From contig DASYYZ010000089.1 in the NCBI GenBank assembly GCA_035946735.1, positions 1 through 64,000 on the forward strand: a stretch of 64,000 bases of DNA. Reading direction: 5' to 3'. This document shows positions 23,002 through 31,300 of this stretch, piece after piece; positions within the stretch are counted from its first letter, which is position 1, and every line of letters begins with the position of its first letter. A program made the position numbers and the translations under genes. Source of the DNA: Gp13-AA77 sp035946735. Its GTDB lineage: Bacteria > Acidobacteriota > Terriglobia > UBA7540. The notes under the pieces were generated by a model. It saw only the letters and a list, made by a program, of their open reading frames with translations. It had not been told where the DNA came from and made no database searches.

Positions 23002-23241
23002 ATGGCGAAGTTCAGAGTGTTGGCTCCTGTGGAGCATGACCAAACACTTTACATGCCCAAAGATGATGTCACCGCCGGTGGGAAGGTGAAGAGTGCGGGC
23101 AACGGTCAGGAGATCCTTGTGGACTCCTCCGGAGTAATCGAACTGGACGAAGCCCAGGCTAAAGCCCTAGGCAACGGACAGGTAGAGCAGATCTCCGGGC
23201 CGGCGGAAGCATCGCCGGACTCGAAACGAACGCGGCGCTAG
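23002..23241 (+). CDS. Small phage protein after capsid
   Basis: This 79-aa protein begins MAKFRVLAPVEHDQTLYMP and ends with charged residues. Small proteins of this position and length often are head fibre or head-completion factors. GGAGAGCG precedes the ATG. Family not recognised. Confidence 0.5.
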   Translation: MAKFRVLAPVEHDQTLYMPKDDVTAGGKVKSAGNGQEILVDSSGVIELDEAQAKALGNGQVEQISGPAEASPDSKRTRR

Positions 23242-23271
23242 TCTCAACGGTGGTGTCAGGCGAGGTGATCT

Positions 23272-23544
23272 ATGGCAGGAATAACGGTTGTGCCGACTTA
23301 TCGCTATATGGCTCAGACGTATCAGGGCGTACCCATTCGCAGTGCCAATCTCGCAATTTCGGGGTTGACGGCGGGAGCCGCCAACTCCATTCCTCACGGG
23401 CTGCCGGCGACTCCGGTGAGTATCACATACAATCCGGGCGCTAATGGCCTTTGGGGCGAGACCCAGCCGCCTGATGGAACCAACGTCTACATCACGGTGG
23501 GCGCGGGCGGGGCGACGTCGGGCTCAGCAAGGGCTCAGTACTGA
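23272..23544 (+). CDS. Small phage protein, unknown
   Basis: This 90-aa beta-rich protein is rich in G, A, N and P. A strong ribosome site (GAGGTGAT) precedes ATG 23272. It lies between the capsid and connector genes. Not recognised. Confidence 0.5.
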   Translation: MAGITVVPTYRYMAQTYQGVPIRSANLAISGLTAGAANSIPHGLPATPVSITYNPGANGLWGETQPPDGTNVYITVGAGGATSGSARAQY

Positions 23545-23613
23545 CCTGCAGACCGATGTTGGTTCTCTGCTGAGAGCTCCGACCCCGGTCGACGATAGGC
23601 TTTGTGAACGACT

Positions 23614-24159
23614 ATGTCCTACACGACAGTTACTAACGTGGCCGGAATGTTTCCGGCGTTCAAGCGCGGAACCGCACAGCAGAATCCGCCGGATTCGCTG
23701 GTCCAGACCTACATTGATGATGTCGCCGGTGACATCAATGCGGTGCTGGTACGCCGCTTCGGCGAGACCATCCAAGAGGCGGCCGGCGGATTGTTCACGG
23801 CCTGGGTGGCCCAGCTCTCCCTGGATGCACAGAACGTGCTGGAGAGAATCAACCGTTACGGGGCGGCGGCTCAGCTCGGTGAAACGCTGGCCAGCTTCGG
23901 AGTGGCTGCCGCCCGCGATGTGGCCCAAGACTGCCAGTCTCGATACAGCGAGCTGCTCGATCAATTGAACGCTCGCGACAAGAGCGGACGTCCGATCGCC
24001 GGCGGGCTCTACGATCGACTGTTCGATTCACAGGCGCAGATTGAAAGCCCCCGGGCGGGACTGCTGGGGGCTGCGGGCGGTGATCAGCCGGCAGACCAGA
24101 CGCCGGCTGACACCGGCTCAAGCCAGGTGTTTGGGAAGTTCGATCGCCGCGGGACCTGA
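23614..24159 (+). CDS. Head-tail connector protein (Mu gp36/DUF1320-like)
   Basis: This 181-aa protein has a helical core. The pattern LVQTYIDDVAGDINAVLVRRFG (about residues 29-50), then LERINRYGAAAQLGETLAS (about 77-95) and SRYSELLDQL, resembles DUF1320/gp36-type proteins, which sit at the portal as adaptors. The last 35 residues are low-complexity. Position after the capsid genes fits the adaptor role. Confidence 0.58.
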   Translation: MSYTTVTNVAGMFPAFKRGTAQQNPPDSLVQTYIDDVAGDINAVLVRRFGETIQEAAGGLFTAWVAQLSLDAQNVLERINRYGAAAQLGETLASFGVAAARDVAQDCQSRYSELLDQLNARDKSGRPIAGGLYDRLFDSQAQIESPRAGLLGAAGGDQPADQTPADTGSSQVFGKFDRRGT

Positions 24160-24281
24160 CAGAGATGCAGCGGCCGCAGTTGACAGTCGGGCTAGGAACG
24201 CGCGGTCGACGGAGCCTTTTAGCATGAGCGCGCGTGCTGCCTCAAAGGCTGCGGGGCCGAGATTTCGCGCGTCCGACAACC

Positions 24282-24722
24282 ATGGTTAAATTGACGTTTG
24301 TAGATGACGCCGAGGGTTTGGATGCTGCCCTCGCGGCCTTCACCAGTGAGCTCGCCAAGCTGGTCTACGCTGATCCCGCCGGGTTCCGTCAACCTGATGT
24401 GCGGATAGGCAAGGCTCGACGAGAGAAGCGACATTTGGCGGGCAAGCGACCGATCCACTCGGGCCGGCGCTTGCGGCGGAGCAGTTCAGTGTCGCGGGCC
24501 AGGCGGCCGACTCAGAAAGAGGCGATCGCTTCTGCAAGCGGGGATCGGCGAAGGGGCCGGCGGCCGACGGTCCGTGGCCGGAGGAGCCGAGGTTCAGGTC
24601 TCGCTCTGGCGCAGTCCGGCGCGGCCTTGGAAGCTGCAATCTCCTGGATTCGGATGAAGCTTGCGCGGCTTGGACAGGCCGCCGGATTTGAGCTGTCAGA
24701 GAACGACAGCGGCGACGACTAG
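24282..24722 (+). CDS. Phage protein of doubtful reading frame, unknown
   Basis: This 146-aa frame starts with a normal-looking N-terminus (VKLTFVDDAEGLDAALAAF, residues 2-20). About residues 45-110 become an improbable arginine/serine-rich stretch. The +1 frame across about 24403-24690 reads more like a protein (DPLGPALAAEQF is visible), so a frameshift or sequence error may be present. Position suggests a head-tail joining or neck protein. Confidence 0.4.
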   Translation: MVKLTFVDDAEGLDAALAAFTSELAKLVYADPAGFRQPDVRIGKARREKRHLAGKRPIHSGRRLRRSSSVSRARRPTQKEAIASASGDRRRGRRPTVRGRRSRGSGLALAQSGAALEAAISWIRMKLARLGQAAGFELSENDSGDD

Positions 24723-24745
24723 GCTCTTGACGTTCGAAACTTGTT

Positions 24746-25282
24746 ATGAGCTATAAGCCCGCGTGGCCGAATTCGCAGTTTGCAAAGCCCGTGCTGAACC
24801 AGATTATCGCTTTGATTCAGCGCGATCAGGGCTCGGCGATCGCTATCGTGAACCCATCCCTCGCGCCCATCAACGAGTTTCACAAGGGACCAGGCCTACG
24901 CACGGCTTTGCCCTGGCTCACCGTTTCTGTAGACAGCCTGACTTTCGCCGCGGACGCGCTCGGCACGCGCCAGTCACTTTCGCGAATCGCACTCACGCTT
25001 GACGTTGGCCAGTACGACCGGGAGATGGCTCAGGACAACGTTCAAGACTACGCCCGCGTGATGGATATGGTGATTACGACTGCCTCGGAAGCTGATTGGG
25101 AAACGCCCCTTGCCATTTCCCTTGAGACTGTTCCGGCCGGGGTGACGACTCCGAGCGCCAGTGGATCGATCAAAGAAGTCTTCGTTGAGTCGCACCATTA
25201 CGAAGTTGTGACCGTTGACGAGATCGAAACGCCACTTCTGCGGCTGACTCTGAACCTGGCATTCACGCTGGAGGAAACCTGA
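24746..25282 (+). CDS. Probable tail terminator/tail completion protein
   Basis: This 178-aa mixed alpha/beta protein begins MSYKPAWPNSQFAKPVL and contains the strand-helix pattern AIAIVNPSLAPI, LPWLTVSVDS and LRLTLNLAF. It sits directly before the tail tube gene, where tail terminators usually lie. Called by size and position only. Confidence 0.52.
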   Translation: MSYKPAWPNSQFAKPVLNQIIALIQRDQGSAIAIVNPSLAPINEFHKGPGLRTALPWLTVSVDSLTFAADALGTRQSLSRIALTLDVGQYDREMAQDNVQDYARVMDMVITTASEADWETPLAISLETVPAGVTTPSASGSIKEVFVESHHYEVVTVDEIETPLLRLTLNLAFTLEET

Positions 25283-25325
25283 TCGCGTTGGGCCCAGTCG
25301 TCCAGCAGATGAAGGAGAGAAGAAT

Positions 25326-25937
25326 ATGCCGAGCTTTAGCGTAACCGTTCCCGACATCCATCAGGGCACGGCCTTTCTCTGGTATGGCGTTCAGGTGCCC
25401 GTTTCGGGCACTCGCCTGCTGGTGGATGCCAACGGTAATCCAATCGGAGGTTCGCCCGTGCCTATGGGAGCGTCCGACGGCGCAGCAACGTTCCACATCG
25501 AAGCCAAGATCGAAGAAGTGGCGATCGATCAGGAGACGGCGCCGGTCGACGCTCTGATGACGGCGGAATCGGCCTACATGGAAGTGACGTTGAAAGAGTC
25601 AGCAGTTGCCAAGATCGCGGCCGGTCTCGCGCACGGCACCTACAGCTCAGGTACCGACACCGGGCTTCCGGCCGGGGCCCAGAACTACGAGGAAATCACC
25701 GTGGGAGGATTAGTCACGATTCCTCAATCGGCAATTGCGCTGATCTCGCCGCGCCGCGGGTTCGCTTCACCCGGCAAGTTCCTGGTGGCTTGCCTCTATA
25801 ACGCCTATGCGAAGAATGCCTTTCAGATCGGATTCACCCGCACTAAGGAGGCTACCTACAAAGTGCGTTTCGAAGGCTTGGCGCTACTGAGCCGCGCCGT
25901 AGGCGACCGAGTGGCACAGTTCTACCGGCAAACCTAG
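25326..25937 (+). CDS. Major tail tube protein
   Basis: This 203-aa beta-rich protein should form the hexameric rings of a non-contractile tail. It follows the probable tail terminator and precedes the chaperone pair and tape measure, the standard order. GAAGGAGAGAAG is a strong ribosome site, as expected for an abundant structural protein. Segments such as TFHIEAKIEEVAIDQETAPV (about residues 59-78) and ATYKVRFEGLALLSRAVGDR fit a tube beta-sandwich. There is no sheath gene beside it. Confidence 0.65.
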   Translation: MPSFSVTVPDIHQGTAFLWYGVQVPVSGTRLLVDANGNPIGGSPVPMGASDGAATFHIEAKIEEVAIDQETAPVDALMTAESAYMEVTLKESAVAKIAAGLAHGTYSSGTDTGLPAGAQNYEEITVGGLVTIPQSAIALISPRRGFASPGKFLVACLYNAYAKNAFQIGFTRTKEATYKVRFEGLALLSRAVGDRVAQFYRQT

Positions 25938-25989
25938 CGAGGATATCTTTGACTCCGAACTTTGAATTTCAAAACGAGAAAGGTAAGCA

Positions 25990-26460
25990 ATGAAGGAACA
26001 CGGTGAAAACGGCGTGGCCTCCGTCCAGGATTTCCAGTCGGCGGCCCAGGCGCGCGGGACTCCGGAGCGCCTGACTCTGCCAAAGTCGGGACTCAAAGTT
26101 GTCCTGCGACGGCCAAATCCGATGTGGTTTCTCTTCCATGGACTCCTGCCTGCCAGTCTCGCCGCGCGGGTGGAAGGCGCACACGCTCGGATCGAAAGCG
26201 TTGAGGACTTACGGGTACTCGCAGACTGGATGGTGCCGCTGCTCACTGAGGTTTTTGTAGAACCGCGTCTGACCCTCGAGCCCGGTCCGTCCTCCATATC
26301 GCCAGACCTGCTCGATCTGGAGGACGCGACTTTTGTCATTCGATGGGCGGTGGGCGAGGTCGCTGCCGAAGCCGGCGGCGACCTCGCCACCTTTCGTGAC
26401 GGGCGAACACCTGCTGCGTTTGGCGCAAGTGGCCGAGACGTGGCATTGCCGTCCAAGTGA
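25990..26460 (+). CDS. Tail assembly chaperone (G-like)
   Basis: This 156-aa protein is mostly helical after a beta start (RLTLPKSGLKVVLRRPNPMW, about residues 28-47). It sits between tail tube and tape measure, where siphophages encode the chaperone that coats the tape measure. An overlapping second frame (up to 26569) has a T-like sequence. The two would be joined by a frameshift near 26401-26406. Confidence 0.62.
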   Translation: MKEHGENGVASVQDFQSAAQARGTPERLTLPKSGLKVVLRRPNPMWFLFHGLLPASLAARVEGAHARIESVEDLRVLADWMVPLLTEVFVEPRLTLEPGPSSISPDLLDLEDATFVIRWAVGEVAAEAGGDLATFRDGRTPAAFGASGRDVALPSK

Positions 26461-26569
26461 CCTGATGGCCGCCGAGCCGCCCGTGGTCGCGGCGCAGCTC
26501 GATTTTGCCGCAGCCGTCGCGCTTTGGCGCTGGCGTGAAAGGCAGTTGTCGAACGTCAGTGGTCAGTAG
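26407..26569 (+). CDS. T-like extension of the tail chaperone (frameshift product GT)
   Basis: In the frame displaced from the G-like gene, residues HLLRLAQVAETWHCRPSDLM, then LDFAAAVALWRWRER, have the look of phage chaperone T parts, where a CRPS-type turn is followed by an acidic hydrophobic helix. This frame has no good start of its own. The shift from frame 1 to frame 2 is -2 or +1. Mu itself is reported to use a -2 shift. GGGCGA at 26401-26406 is the likely slippery site. Confidence 0.5.
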
Positions 26570-26646
26570 TTCGTGCGGCCACGCGTGGCAGAACGACAGC
26601 GCCTTTCAGTCTTGATCTTGCGAATCGACTGTCTTACGGAGTTCCA

Positions 26647-27405
26647 ATGGCGGAAAGTAACCTCGGTTTGCTCTTTCGCATTAACGCTGACCCGTCGCAG
26701 GCCCAGGGCGCACTCGAGGGTTTCAGGGGCAAGACTACTGAGCAGATGGAATCGATTCGCTCGGAGTTCAAGAGCGTCCAGAAGGGCCAGGCCGATTGGA
26801 GCAGTGGGTTTCTTTCGGACAGCTCGGCGGTTAGCACTGCTCTTCTTACTCTTTCCCAAGCCGCGACAGTCACTTTTGACCAGCTTGCCGGGGGACTGGC
26901 CAAGAACATCAGCACCGCGCTAGTGTATTCGCAGTCGATGACTGAGGCGCTCGAAAAGACTCTGAAGTCGACCGCAGCCTCTATCGCTTCCGAAGCTATC
27001 TTGCAAGCTCTTCGGTCCGCAGCCATGGGGTTCTATCTTCTGGCAGTCGGCGACTTCGCAGGCGCCGGCAGCGCGTTTGAGTCTGCCGCCCTCTGGGGAA
27101 CGATCGGAGGCGTAGCCGCCGGTGTGGGCGCCGCAGTTGGCGGCGGGCAGGGCGGCGGAGGCGCGTCGAACGCTGGTTCCGGCCGGGGTGGATACTCATC
27201 GGGCTCCAGCGGTCTTACCCCGCCTTCGGGGGTCCTGGCTCCCGGCGCGGCGCCATCCGCGGCGCCGGGTGGGAACCTTACGGTTTCGATTATGGGTGAC
27301 ACAGACGCGGCCCATTGGCTCGCGAACACCCTCAATCAAGGCGTGTCGCGCGGCGTCCAGCTCACCGCCACGCGAACGCAGAGATCGCCTTACGCGGGAG
27401 GATGA
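26647..27405 (+). CDS. Very short tape measure-like protein
   Basis: This 252-aa protein has a helical N-terminal region (about residues 15-60), a hydrophobic alanine/glycine-rich part (about 70-170, including WGTIGGVAAGVGAAVGGG) and a flexible Gly/Ser/Pro tail. It follows the chaperone pair, the usual place of the tape measure. Most siphophage tape measures are 500-1500 aa. By the rule that tail length tracks tape length, this would give a very short tail, similar to gene transfer agents of the Rhodobacter type. A tape measure identity is inferred. Confidence 0.55.
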   Translation: MAESNLGLLFRINADPSQAQGALEGFRGKTTEQMESIRSEFKSVQKGQADWSSGFLSDSSAVSTALLTLSQAATVTFDQLAGGLAKNISTALVYSQSMTEALEKTLKSTAASIASEAILQALRSAAMGFYLLAVGDFAGAGSAFESAALWGTIGGVAAGVGAAVGGGQGGGGASNAGSGRGGYSSGSSGLTPPSGVLAPGAAPSAAPGGNLTVSIMGDTDAAHWLANTLNQGVSRGVQLTATRTQRSPYAGG

Positions 27406-27522
27406 AGGCAGGGATTAGCGGTCATTGATCGGGGTTTGAGATTAGCCGGTATCGGAGCGTCGAGTCTAACTCCAGCCACAGCCTCTCACCTCTAGCTCCT
27501 TATCCTAGCCCCTGCTTCTAAC

Positions 27523-27906
27523 ATGGCCTATCCGCAGATCATCTACGACCCTGGCACCGGGCCGGTAACGCTGCAATTGCAGCGGCCTCCGCGCAAGGTA
27601 CCCGCCTACGAGTTCAAGGCGACGCGACATGACAACATCGCCTCCAGCGGAGTGCGCGAGTCCATACTCGAACGTATCGACACCTTTATGAGTTTTGAAA
27701 TGGAATGGGTGGCACTCGGTTCGGACGTGCAGGCCTGGTCAAACTTCATGCTCTTTGCACTGACAGGATCTCCGTTCGCATTTTATCCGGACGCCTCCCA
27801 GCCGCAGTTCACGAATTATTGGCTCGAGGACACGGATTGGTCAGCGGCCTGGAAAAGCGCGGGCCAATACAGCTTCAAAGTGAAGTTCAGGGCGGTGGTC
27901 ACATGA
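27523..27906 (+). CDS. Distal tail-like protein
   Basis: This 127-aa beta-rich protein starts MAYPQIIYDPGTGPVTLQLQ. It contains ERIDTFMSFEMEWVALG (about residues 46-62) and ends in strands YSFKVKFRAV. Size and order (tape measure, then this, then hub) fit a distal tail protein forming the tail-tip ring. Confidence 0.52.
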   Translation: MAYPQIIYDPGTGPVTLQLQRPPRKVPAYEFKATRHDNIASSGVRESILERIDTFMSFEMEWVALGSDVQAWSNFMLFALTGSPFAFYPDASQPQFTNYWLEDTDWSAAWKSAGQYSFKVKFRAVVT

Positions 27907-27976
27907 GTAAGTTTGGAGTTGCATGCGGGAAACCAGAACTCCCAACGTCGAACCTCGAGCGGATGGGCCGTCTCTT

Positions 27977-28156
27977 ATGATCCAGGGCAACCAAACTTGG
28001 CAAATGGCGCTAGCACAGCTCCAAAAGCAGCCTTTATACGTGCTTCAGATTCCTGATTTCGGCGTGATCTTGGCTAGCTTTTCGACGAGCGCAGTGGGTG
28101 TGGGAGTTGCCGGCTACGGCGTCGGTGGGTACGGGGTTGCCGGCTACGGAACCTAG
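27977..28156 (+). CDS. Short hub N-terminal fragment with Gly-Tyr repeat
   Basis: This 59-aa open frame starts at ATG 27977, just after the distal tail gene. Its segment QPLYVLQIPDFGVILASF resembles the first strands of phage tail-hub proteins. It ends in GVAGYGVGGYGVAGYG encoded by a DNA repeat (GTTGCCGGCTACGG twice) and a TAG. The rest of a hub domain appears only in the second half of the next gene, so this looks like one half of a split hub. Confidence 0.45.
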   Translation: MIQGNQTWQMALAQLQKQPLYVLQIPDFGVILASFSTSAVGVGVAGYGVGGYGVAGYGT

Positions 28157-28301
28157 GGATTATCGATCTCGAATTGACGATCTGCCATTGAAGTGAATTT
28201 TTAGCGGTGAAGTCATGGTGAGCCCTTTATCAGCCGTCCGTTGTCAGCTCTGAGAGAGGCTGAAGCTCGGCAATTGAAAACTGAGAGACAGCAAAATCGA
28301 G

Positions 28302-31300
28302 ATGCAAACAGTTCAAGACTATTATCCCGGGAGCTTCTACAGCGACATGCAGCAGACGCTGACGTGGTTATTCGCGCGTCAAAGCGGCCAATCCGGGAAT
28401 TGGGAGGCCAACGTCGGCCCAACTGCCTTTCCAGTTTCGTCGACGCCGGGTTCTGTGCTCGTACCTACTTCACCGGCTCTCGAAGAAGGCGGCATCCTTT
28501 CCTCAGAGGTACTCACGAATTTCTCACAGACCGTCTTTGAGAACATTACCGTCGTTCCGCCTGCGGGTCAGCCGCTCGACACCAGTACGGGGCCTGACGG
28601 GTTTCCGGTGAACTACGGCGTCGCGGGTTTGCCGACGGGCAACCTGTTCGTGCCTGCATTCCAAGTGACCGGGCCGCAGATCGGCGCGGCATATCAGTCT
28701 GCATCTTCCGCAAACCCAAATGGGGCAAGCATCTGTGGCGTTACGTATCCGGTGCTGCCCGGAATGACCATTTACGGCTACGTGTTTAACCTGCTCCAGG
28801 CCATTGCCGGCTATCGCGTGGATATCTTTTCGGTGAGCGATGCCTTCTACTACCAATCCAGCGCGCCCGGGATGCCGCCGCCGGCCTCAGGACCGTGCGC
28901 TGGCCAGACGCCGGCTCCTTCTCAGTTTCAGTCCTTGCTCGTGCAGCAAGGTGTAGTCGGCTACTGGGCAGCGCAAGTGATCGGACCAGGCCTGGTGGTG
29001 GCGGGGCTGTATCCGTCGACCGTGCCGCAACCCGCACCAGGGGCAAGCTACCGGACTCTGCCCGCAGGATGGATTGCGCACAGCAACACGGGCATCGGGC
29101 CGAAGCTGTCGCAATACTTTGCGCAGATCTACTCCAAGACGGATGTCGAGTACCTGCAGGAAGATCAGATTCCGATTGTAGTTCAGGATCCCTACCATGC
29201 CCGGGCCGGCTCCAGCGTGATTCCAGGGCAAGGCGAGGTTACAGTCCACATTCTTTATCAGGATCCGGTGATCGGCCCCACGCTCGTGTACACCTCGTTG
29301 GCCGGAGAATCAGCCTACTCCGATCTGCCTCTTTCCTTCGTGGTGCCTCCCTCGGATCCGCTATTTGTGCCCGATCCCACTCAGACGAACGTGGGCGCGC
29401 TACAGAACCGCAGTTTTATCTACGACTGCGCGCTCGCCATTCTCGTCTATTCCGCTTCGGGTAACTTCCGCGCCGCGGCGAAGGTGATTAGCCAGATCAA
29501 CGAACTGCTCGCGCAACCAGGATACCTTGCGTCAGCGATTCTTGAAAACGCGGAAGACGGATCGGTAGCGCGTTGGTCGGCGAAAGGCGGCACCGTTGCC
29601 AACGTGGCCGCCAACAGCATGAGTCCGCAGCAGCCGCCCTACGGCACCGGCAATGTGATCAAGCTGACGGCTTCAGCCGCCAATGCTCTTTTCTCTTTTA
29701 CGGGCGCCGGTCTCCCAGACTTGACGGACCCGCAGTTGAGCTTTCAACACTATGAAGGCACCGGGACTTTTGCGTGCGACATCAACGTGACCACCAGCGC
29801 GGGAAATGTTATTGATGTCCAGGTGAACTCAAACACGCCCGCTGCCGCTTCCTACGTGAGCGGCTCCCGCCAGATCACGTTACCGATCGGGACCGGCAGC
29901 AGCAATTGGCGCGTTACCCTTGTCGACCTCGGAGGCCTCATTTCGAGCCTCACGGGTGACACTCTCACCTCCATTACCGGATTCCAGGTCACATTGGGCG
30001 CTGCCGGCATGATCCTGTACATCGACAATCTGAGCCTTGGCGGCCTTCAGCCCTTAAACTCATTGAGCTTCAGCTACGACGTCTTCTACGGGGCCATCGA
30101 CCAGGCTTATATTCGAACGGGTGCAATGGCCTGGGTCTGCTACGCGTATTGCGTCTATATGGCTCTTTCGCTGGACTATTCTGCGGCTCTTAATTTGCAG
30201 GCGATGATCAACTTCTTGCTGACGCTGCAATCGAGCGCCAATGATTTGACCAACGGTCTCTTCTTCCTGGGCTACGGCTCATACGTTGATCCGGGTTATC
30301 AGTACATTCCGGGCCTCCAGAAGCCGGTCTCAACGGAACATCAGGTGGATATTTACTTCGCTTTTATGCGCGCTGCCGCCGTGCTGCCAGTGGCGGCAAC
30401 CCAGCTGTCAAAAACCGGCCAGATCACGCCATCCCAGGCGCAATCACTGCAGAACACGGGCACCCAGGTCGAGGCTATCGCTGCCACGGTATCGGCCAAC
30501 GTGCTGAGCAACCTCTATATACCGCCTTCCGGAAATACGCCCGGACATTTTGCCCAGGGGGTGACGGGCTCGGTCTTGGATACCTCTGAGGCGCTGGACG
30601 CTTCGGGTAACTGGGCGGCGCTTTTGGCCGACGCGGCGGGACGAGACGACATCGCACTGCAGTGCGTTGAGTTCTTTTACGGAAACTTTCTGGTCAACAA
30701 TCAGACGATCCAACTGTCAAACGCAACCGGCTCCTGGAACGAAGCGTACCAGCATGCGACACCCTTCTCAGGCTTCAGGACTTACAACGACTCGCCGGGG
30801 GGCTATTCAGGTTCTCCCAGTTCCGTCTGGCAGGAGGGCACGTGGGGCACTATTCTTGCGCTCCTGCGGCTTTACTCGATCCCCGGGCTGGCGGCGTACT
30901 TTCAAGGCCTGGGGACCAGCATCGATAACGCGCTGACAACGCTCGTGACGAGCCAGCGCACAGTGCGCGCCACGACCGGTGACGGAAGCTTGATCGCTTA
31001 CTCGTCCGCAGACCGCGGACTGCCCTGGGAATTCGAGGTCTGGCCTATGTTTGCGCCTACCGCCTGGTTCTGGCTGGTGGCACTCCAACCCGGCCTGCTT
31101 CTGAGCGTCTCGAATGCCGCCAGCTTCCTCGACACGATGCAGATTCCTCAGGGCGCGAGCCAAACCGCCAACGAACTGGAGGGTGCCTCCTCGATCGGTG
31201 CGATGACCGTTAAGTGTATCGACCCGAGTGGGAGCCTTAAGCAGCTCGCAGCCCAGGACGCTCTCATCGGCAAGGTGGTGCAGTTCCAGATGGGATTCCC

